Both the position numbers and the translations under genes were made by a program. Positions 17,935-23,198 of a stretch of DNA of 23,198 bases are shown here, one piece after another. Source of the stretch: an uncultured Prevotella sp. (GTDB lineage: Bacteria > Bacteroidota > Bacteroidia > Bacteroidales > Bacteroidaceae); contig CAJLYG010000026.1 in NCBI GenBank assembly GCA_905210845.1, forward strand, positions 1-23,198, written 5' to 3'. Each line of letters opens with the position of its first letter. Within the stretch, counting starts at the first letter, position 1. Below the pieces are notes generated by a model that did not search any database, was not told the origin of the DNA, and saw only the letters and a program-made list of their open reading frames with translations.

Positions 17935-20900
17935 ATGGAACAAATGTCAGAGAATATCACTGCCAAGGAATTGTTTCTAAGAGTTGAGGAAATCCTTGAT
18001 TCTCACAATATTCCATCCCAAAGCATCAACAAGATGATGCATGAAGCGGTAGTGCTCATTTGCCATGAGGGATTGAAAGCCTCAAAACAAGCCTTTGGAA
18101 ATCTCTTTTCACAAGTCGATTTCCTTTGCAAGCACCATCATGTCGCTGTAAGCGATACCATTGCGATACAGAGGATGCGTCGCGATTCAAACCGTGTTCA
18201 GCCCATCAGCCACGAGGAGCTATTGGATGATTGTAGGGCCCTAAGCCTATTGATCTCTGCAGTCTTTGATACTGACATTCCCTCTTCCTTAACTGAGAAG
18301 ATACCTGTCGCCTTCCATCCGAAGACCGGACTCAAACATATTGATTTTCGATGTCTACGCTGTATCGTCAGAAGAATAGAAGACACGAGTTTTTCTGTCG
18401 TACTCGACAAAAATGAAAGCGACGACCTGACGGAAGTTGACTATAGTGCTGAACATCTGCGTTACCTGAAGGATATTCTTCAAGAGGGCATGCAATTAAA
18501 CTTACTTGACGTAAGTCGGGAAAGGAGCGTGCTCATCCCCAAGTTGATTATCGTAGAACCCGACTATCTGTTAGACATTAGTTCTTTAGCACGTTGTTTT
18601 ACTGATTATGGTCATCACCCACTTTCTTTTACCCTCAACCGCCTTTCGCCAAATGCCAATTCACAGGCCATTCTCATAGGAAATTTTGCAGGAAGTGCAT
18701 TAGATGACATTATTAATTGCAAGGGCGATTATCAATGGACAGACACTTTCATCAAAAACTTCAAGGAACGAGCATTAGAATACTGCACCTGCTCCGACCT
18801 AAACAAGAAAGAAGACTTTAAGGCAGCTGCCCAGAAACAGGCGCAGAACATCCAACAGGTCGTTGATGAACTCTTCGACAAAGAAGGTTTTGAACGGAGT
18901 CATGCCATCCTGGAACCTTCATTTATCTGTGAGCAGTTAGGCATTCAAGGGCGTGTCGATTTGATGACTACCGACATGAAGCTGTTAGTTGAACAGAAGT
19001 CCGGCTCAAATTTCAGCATCCAGACCAATCGTCCAAACGAGTATGGTAGTTTCCAGAAAGAAGACCACTATGTACAGCTCCTCTTATATTATGGCGTGCT
19101 CAGTAGGAATTTCAATTTAACAACCAGTCATGTGGACATCCGACTGCTCTATTCTAAATATCCTCTACCCGGAGGATTAGTCGCAGTGAATTATTACCAA
19201 AAGCTCTTCTTCGAAGCCATCCGTTTCCGTAATCTTGTTGTTGTGCAGGACTTCCATATCGCGCGTGAAGGCTTCGACAGTATCCTCGGGCTATTCACTC
19301 CTGATACGATCAACGAGAAGCATATCAGTTCTGTCTTCTATACGAAATATATCCTGCCAAGGCTCAGTAGTATTACATCCCCCCTTCACCACATGACAGA
19401 CCTGGAACGCAGCTATTTTTGCAGGATGATGACCTTCGTATACCGGGAACAACTTGCCTCCCGATTAGGTGTGCAAGAAGGAATTGGCAACAGCAGTGCC
19501 GATTTATGGAACATGCCAATAGCGGAGAAAAAAGAAACGGGCAACATCTATACAGGATTGCAGATCACAAAGAAAGAAAAGAGTACCGACTATAATGGCT
19601 ATGATACCATTACCCTTGCTGTCCCAGACCAAGGGGTCGACTTTCTTCCCAATTTCAGGACGGGAGACTCCATCTATCTCTATGCCTATCAAAAAGACAA
19701 AGAGCCAGATGTCAGGGCAAGCATCCTGTTCAAAGGTTCTTTGGTAAGCATCCATTCAGACGAGTTAGTTGTTCATCTCAACGACGGTCAGCAGAACCCT
19801 GCGATCATCCACGGTGAGGCCTTTGCCATTGAGCATAGTGAAATGGGTGGGAATTCTGGCATCAAAGGACTTTTTCTCTTTGCTGCCACAACGAGCGATC
19901 GCAGGTCTTTACTTTTAGGACAAAGAGCCCCCAAGAGCGACCAGAGACTTTCCCTTACACGCAGTTATCATCCATCTTACGACGAGATAATTCTAAAAGC
20001 CAAGCAAGCCCAAGACTACTTTCTTTTGGTAGGACCTCCAGGAACAGGTAAGACCAGCATGGCATTACACTATATAGTCGAGGAACAATTGGCAAGTGGC
20101 AAGGGCGACATTCTACTTTTGTCTTACACCAACCGCGCAGTCGATGAGATTTGTGGCATGTTGTGTGACAACCATCTTAACTTCATTCGCATTGGAAATG
20201 AATATACCTGCGATGAACGTTTCCGCCCCTACCTTCTCCAACATGCCATCAACGACTGTCCTAAGCTAAGTACCATTAAGGACTGCATCCGTAGTACCCG
20301 TATCATCGTAGGGACAACGACGACGATTCAGTCACAGTCATATCTATTCAACCTGAAGCACTTTTCCCTTGCCATCATTGATGAAGCCAGTCAAATACTG
20401 GAGCCCAACCTTATCGGGCTACTGTCAATGACCGATGGAGGAAACAAAATTGCTGTTGATAAGTTCATCCTTATTGGCGACTACAAGCAGTTGCCAGCGG
20501 TAGTACAGCAAGATCCCACAGCGTCAGTCATCGATGACCCTACATTGCGTGCCATAGGCATCAAGGACGGTCGTGACTCCTTGTTCGAGCGGCTCATCCG
20601 CTGGGAGCACCATGAACATCGCTCTGATTTTATTGGAACTTTGAGAAAGCAGGGACGCATGCACCCTGCCATTGCCGAGTTTCCCAACAAGATGTTCTAC
20701 AGTAAAGAGAACCTTGAACCCGTGCCTTGTCCCCACCAGCTGGAAACCGCAATCTACTCTTCTGACCCAACCCACATTGACACAACCCTTCCTTATCTCA
20801 ACCTACTGTTGAAGCAGCGCGTAATCTTCATCCCTTCAAAATATTGCAAGCGCCCCGATCTCTCCGAGAAAGTCAATACAGAAGAGGCCTGCATCGTAAG

Positions 20901-21327
20901 GGATATCCTCAAGACCGTCTTTGTCCTGAGTGGATCCTCGTTCCACCCGGACAAGACCGTGGGCGTGATCGTCCCATACAGGAATCAGATTGCAATGATC
21001 CGTAGGGAAATAGAATCGCTGCACAATCCCATCCTCGAGAAGATCAGTATTGACACTGTGGAGAGATACCAAGGGTCGCAACGGGATATCATCATTTATT
21101 CCTTTACAATCCAGAATCGCTATCAGCTCGATTTTCTCACCAGCAACTGTTTCGTGGAAGACGGAAAGACCATCGACAGGAAGTTGAATGTCGCCTTGAC
21201 AAGAGCCCGTAAACAGATTATCCTAACGGGCAATGTCCAAACCCTCTCCTATAATCTTCTTTTCCAGCAACTGATAAACGAAATAGAGAAAAGAAACAAT
21301 TCCACGAATAAGTTTAACGACTCATAG
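17935..21327 (+). CDS. Dna2-like protein: PD-(D/E)XK nuclease plus superfamily-1 helicase
   Basis: This is a large cytoplasmic protein of 1130 residues. An N-terminal region of ~300 residues is unrecognised. A PD-(D/E)XK-type nuclease core follows at ~325-420: GRVDLM (Asp342), then VEQKSG (Glu353, Lys355). No Cys cluster follows, so the Fe-S form seen in some Dna2/AddB nucleases seems absent. A beta-barrel typical of Upf1/Dna2 helicases lies at ~545-640. SF1 motifs are intact: Walker A GPPGTGKTS (Lys706), SYTNRAVDEI, Walker B IIDEASQ (Asp816, Glu817), GDYKQLPAVVQ, LRKQGRMHP, DTVERYQGSQRDIIIYS and LNVALTRARKQI. It should be an active DNA or RNA translocase with nuclease potential, in repair, replication or possibly anti-phage defence; the sequence does not decide. 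It is 35 nt after the permease gene. Confidence 0.88.
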   Translation: MEQMSENITAKELFLRVEEILDSHNIPSQSINKMMHEAVVLICHEGLKASKQAFGNLFSQVDFLCKHHHVAVSDTIAIQRMRRDSNRVQPISHEELLDDCRALSLLISAVFDTDIPSSLTEKIPVAFHPKTGLKHIDFRCLRCIVRRIEDTSFSVVLDKNESDDLTEVDYSAEHLRYLKDILQEGMQLNLLDVSRERSVLIPKLIIVEPDYLLDISSLARCFTDYGHHPLSFTLNRLSPNANSQAILIGNFAGSALDDIINCKGDYQWTDTFIKNFKERALEYCTCSDLNKKEDFKAAAQKQAQNIQQVVDELFDKEGFERSHAILEPSFICEQLGIQGRVDLMTTDMKLLVEQKSGSNFSIQTNRPNEYGSFQKEDHYVQLLLYYGVLSRNFNLTTSHVDIRLLYSKYPLPGGLVAVNYYQKLFFEAIRFRNLVVVQDFHIAREGFDSILGLFTPDTINEKHISSVFYTKYILPRLSSITSPLHHMTDLERSYFCRMMTFVYREQLASRLGVQEGIGNSSADLWNMPIAEKKETGNIYTGLQITKKEKSTDYNGYDTITLAVPDQGVDFLPNFRTGDSIYLYAYQKDKEPDVRASILFKGSLVSIHSDELVVHLNDGQQNPAIIHGEAFAIEHSEMGGNSGIKGLFLFAATTSDRRSLLLGQRAPKSDQRLSLTRSYHPSYDEIILKAKQAQDYFLLVGPPGTGKTSMALHYIVEEQLASGKGDILLLSYTNRAVDEICGMLCDNHLNFIRIGNEYTCDERFRPYLLQHAINDCPKLSTIKDCIRSTRIIVGTTTTIQSQSYLFNLKHFSLAIIDEASQILEPNLIGLLSMTDGGNKIAVDKFILIGDYKQLPAVVQQDPTASVIDDPTLRAIGIKDGRDSLFERLIRWEHHEHRSDFIGTLRKQGRMHPAIAEFPNKMFYSKENLEPVPCPHQLETAIYSSDPTHIDTTLPYLNLLLKQRVIFIPSKYCKRPDLSEKVNTEEACIVRDILKTVFVLSGSSFHPDKTVGVIVPYRNQIAMIRREIESLHNPILEKISIDTVERYQGSQRDIIIYSFTIQNRYQLDFLTSNCFVEDGKTIDRKLNVALTRARKQIILTGNVQTLSYNLLFQQLINEIEKRNNSTNKFNDS

Positions 21328-21385
21328 AAGTATTGATCCTCCGTTGAATATTCCATGATTCCTTATTACTAATAAATATAAGACA

Positions 21386-22398
21386 ATGAAGAAAGCAACC
21401 ATCGTATTGATCATATGCCTATTGGCGATAGGCAGCCAGGCGAAAAAAGAGTCCAAGGCTGCGTACGCCTTAAGCGCACGCACTGCGGACTCTCTGTATT
21501 TCGCAAGGAAGAAAGCACTCATGACCGCAGTCTGGAACAAGCCTTTCAGCTTCAGTTCTGTCCACAGCAACAATGCCCCCCAAGGGCCCATACTTAGGGA
21601 ACGGTGACGTGGGCATAGCTACCTATACCTCAGAGAACAGCCAGACATTGCAGGTCTCCAAAGTGGACTTCGTCACGGACGGATGGAGCGACTGGGCAGG
21701 GAACGGTCCGGCGGCCCTGCCCGTGGGCGGGATTACCATCACGGTAAACTCACCTGTCTATTACAAGTACATTTCCACGAACCGTCCCGACACGACTGGC
21801 TTCCGCTACGAGATGGACCAGTACGAAAGCGAGCTGCGGATGCGGACGGGCACAGCGCAACAAGTGCGGATGAGAAGCTGGATGGGGATGATGACAATTT
21901 CCTCGTCACGGAGCTGCGCTCGGCTTCCGACACGCCCGTGCTGGTCTCCGTAATGCCAAAACCCCACCTACCACACGACCGCGACCGGCGTGCCAAGTGG
22001 GACGACATCGTCACGCACCTGTCTAAGTACAAGGTCATCATGCCTACAAAGTCCCCCAACCAAGGGCTTCCTGTCTATGCGAAGAACGAGGCTGGCTGGG
22101 ACATGCCCGCACATGCCATCCAGCTGCATGGCGTCTATCCCTGCGAGGTGCTGAACCTAAGGTCCGACCCGGAGTCCCTGAAGATCGCTCGTAATACTCT
22201 GTACTATTACGAGGTATCCCAGAAAGGCTTCACCGAGACCATGAACGAGCTTGGGCTCAGTGCCTTCGTGATGGGTGCCAGGATGGGATTCGACGCGGGC
22301 ATCCTGGTCGAGAACATGAAGGAGCTCATCAAGACCGCCGGCTCGAACTTCCTCATCAACGATGGGAATCACTGCACGGAGAAGGCTGCCATCGTGCC
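21386..22398 (+). pseudogene. Six-hairpin (GH95-like) secreted glycosidase, frameshifted, internally deleted and 3'-truncated
   Basis: The gene begins with a signal peptide (MKKATIVLIICLLAIGSQA) and an N-terminal sandwich with the LGNGDVGI motif near 21590-21620, as in GH95-like proteins. The frame breaks twice. A six-C run at 21576-21581 has one C too many (five restore NNAPKGPYLGNGD), and one base is missing near 21864-21869 (a G restores QQVADEKLDGDDD). After residue ~195 the sequence jumps to what looks like the late catalytic domain (KWDDIVTHLSKY, HGVYPCEVLNLRSDPESLKIARNTL, GARMGFDAGIL, FLINDGN), so several hundred residues seem missing. It then ends at the chimeric junction near 22390-22400. 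Sampled lines show 62-68% GC against 42-47% upstream. Sequencing or assembly error is likelier than real decay. Confidence 0.6.
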
Positions 22399-22405
22399 AT
22401 TTCCT
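22385..22405. other. Probable chimeric assembly junction, Bacteroidota to Firmicutes
   Basis: To the left, the plus-strand GH95-like frame stays plausible up to about CTEKAAIVP. To the right, the minus-strand rsmG frame is plausible up to VHGRAEEMAR (Arg codon 22392-22394), then becomes unrelated (WQPSPCSD). Both genes are cut mid-domain at the same point with no transposase, integrase or attachment site. The bases atcgtgccat at 22391-22400 suit both sides and may be the microhomology joining them. Confidence 0.8.
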
Positions 22406-22814
22406 CTGCTCTTCCATGAACAGCAGTCACATCTTCCAATCCGAGTGTATCAATGACCTCCTGTAAGAAACGGATTCTCTTATTCAGTGAATCCGCCAGC
22501 ACGATCTGAAGTTTCGGAAAAGCAATCTTTAAAGGAATTCCCGGAAATCCCGCTCCCGTTCCAAGATCCAGAATCCGATATGCCTCCGGTCGATCTTCGA
22601 GACTTCTTAAATCCTTCACACGACACAGGGAAAGGCTGTCAAGAAAATGCTTCTCAATGACCTCATCAAACTCTGTGATAGCGGTCAGGTTCATAACTTT
22701 ATTCGTTTCTACCAGAAGTTCATAATAGGTTAGAAATTGTCCCATCTGTTTTTCGTCCAGATGGATCTGCAAATCATCCAGACCTTTTTTGAACTTTTCA
22801 AGATTATACGCCAT
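22395..22814 (-). CDS. rsmG: 16S rRNA (guanine-N7) methyltransferase RsmG, 3'-truncated
   Basis: RsmG (GidB) uses S-adenosylmethionine to methylate G527 of 16S rRNA (E. coli numbering). About 140 of a usual ~235-240 residues are present. Motifs are NLTAITEFDEVIEKHFLDSLSL and the SAM-binding loop RILDLGTGAGFPGIPLKIAFP, then VLADSLNKRIRFLQEV and VHGRAEEMAR, where the gene is cut at the junction. I choose the ATG at 22814 (MAYNLEKF) because GGAGAGGTGG lies just upstream (GGAG nine bases away); the longer frame from 22883 overlaps mnmG. The protein is Firmicutes-like and it follows mnmG, as in many Clostridia, so it does not belong to the Bacteroidota part of the window. Confidence 0.88.
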
Positions 22815-22817
22815 AAA

Positions 22818-22827
22818 CCACCTCTCC
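22818..22827 (-). promoter_or_regulatory. Strong Shine-Dalgarno upstream of rsmG
   Basis: On the minus strand GGAGAGGTGG precedes TTT-ATG of rsmG, with GGAG nine bases from the start. It selects ATG 22814 over the ATGs at 22829 and 22883. Such a purine-rich site is normal in Firmicutes and contrasts with the start sites of the rest of the window, which lack one. Confidence 0.7.
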
Positions 22828-22863
22828 ATTCCTGCACTCTTTTTCTTTTTATGAATGATACTC

Positions 22864-23198
22864 CTATGAATGATGCTCCCCATGATGATTCATCTGTTCC
22901 ATGTACACCAGCAATACGGAAACATCCGCCGGCGATACACCGGAGATACGCGACGCCTGACCGATCGATGTCGGGCTGTACAGCTGTAACTTCTGCCGCG
23001 CCTCAATGCGCAGACTCGGAACCTCATCATAATCGAATCCTTCCGGTATTTTTTTCTTCTCCAGCTTCTTAAAGCTTTCCACCTGCTTGATCTGTCTGGA
23101 AATATACCCATCATACTTAATCAGAATATTGACCTGCTCTCTCACTTCTTCCGGAAGTTCCGGTCTCTCATGATCGATCGGCGCCAGCTTATCATAAT
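22864..23198 (-). CDS. mnmG: tRNA uridine-5-carboxymethylaminomethyl modification protein MnmG, C-terminal part
   Basis: MnmG (GidA), with MnmE, installs the carboxymethylaminomethyl group at wobble U34 of certain tRNAs. Only the last ~110 residues lie in the window; the frame is open through the right edge, and the GTG at 23145 is internal. The visible part is the MnmG C-terminal helical domain: [57 protein letters not shown] and the hallmark [27 protein letters not shown]. The stop is at 22864-22866. rsmG starts 49 nt downstream, the classic mnmG-rsmG pair of Firmicutes. The wording of the sequence is Lachnospiraceae-like; the exact taxon is not determinable by eye. Confidence 0.93.
   Translation of the reverse strand, partial: YDKLAPIDHERPELPEEVREQVNILIKYDGYISRQIKQVESFKKLEKKKIPEGFDYDEVPSLRIEARQKLQLYSPTSIGQASRISGVSPADVSVLLVYMEQMNHHGEHHS

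Noticed and set aside
17935..21327. A defence island built around the helicase-nuclease
   Set aside because: Its neighbours are a purine permease and glycosidases; no toxin, methylase, protease or other defence partner is visible.
22356..22391. C-terminal extension of the RsmG frame (WQPSPCSDSHR)
   Set aside because: These bases are the reverse strand of the glycosidase gene left of the junction and do not resemble RsmG.
22385..23198. Horizontal transfer of mnmG-rsmG into the Bacteroidota genome
   Set aside because: Both flanking genes are cut at one point, no mobility gene or att site is present, and core genes of this kind rarely move; a chimera is simpler.

Overview
The window is almost certainly a metagenome contig from a gut-type Bacteroidota member. 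Prevotella/Segatella or a relative is the best guess from gene content and protein style. Evidence: a SusC/SusD pair, a surface lipoprotein whose lipidated Cys is followed by acidic residues, several secreted carbohydrate-active enzymes, and start sites without clear Shine-Dalgarno sequences. The last ~800 bases do not belong with the rest. They carry mnmG and rsmG on the minus strand in the arrangement typical of Firmicutes (Lachnospiraceae-like), with a good Shine-Dalgarno before rsmG. Both rsmG and the Bacteroidota gene to its left are cut at the same point (~22390-22400), so I read this as an artificial join, not transfer.

Region 1 (1-9920) is a polysaccharide utilisation locus on the plus strand. 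It holds a SusC-type porin (5' end outside the window), a SusD-type lipoprotein, a small surface lipoprotein, a secreted two-enzyme fusion (alginate-lyase/PL38-like lyase plus GH88 unsaturated glucuronyl hydrolase), and a secreted GH2 enzyme. Gaps are 7-31 nt, so this looks like one operon. The lyase-GH88 fusion points to a uronic-acid-containing glycan: the lyase would make unsaturated ends, GH88 would remove them, and the GH2 would trim neutral or uronic sugars. The next gene starts in an ATGA overlap with the GH2 stop but survives only as a ~30-residue stub, so the locus is truncated on its 3' side.

Region 2 (9921-10553) has no convincing intact gene. It holds a ~91-bp nested palindromic element with 12-bp terminal inverted repeats, a cluster of TGWCAACCT repeats partly at helical-turn spacing, and a weak promoter candidate with a very short ORF.

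Region 3 (10554-21327) is a second co-directional cluster. It encodes a secreted GH2 beta-mannosidase, a YqiA-like alpha/beta hydrolase fused to a degenerate nucleotidase-like HAD domain, a secreted GH35 beta-galactosidase, an AzgA-type purine permease, and a large Dna2-like protein (PD-(D/E)XK nuclease plus SF1 helicase). The first three may act together on beta-mannoside and beta-galactoside sugars. The last two look like housekeeping or accessory genes that share the transcription direction.

Region 4 (21386-22398) is the start of another secreted six-hairpin (GH95-like) glycosidase. It has two compensating single-base frameshifts, an apparent in-frame loss of the middle of the protein, and much higher GC than its neighbours. 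With the adjoining chimeric junction, this end of the contig should be treated as unreliable.

I found no rRNA, tRNA, CRISPR array or intact transposase. The strongest candidates for real novelty are the lyase-GH88 fusion, the hydrolase-HAD pseudoenzyme fusion, and the repeat island at the broken end of the PUL. I do not see strong evidence for an entirely new system.
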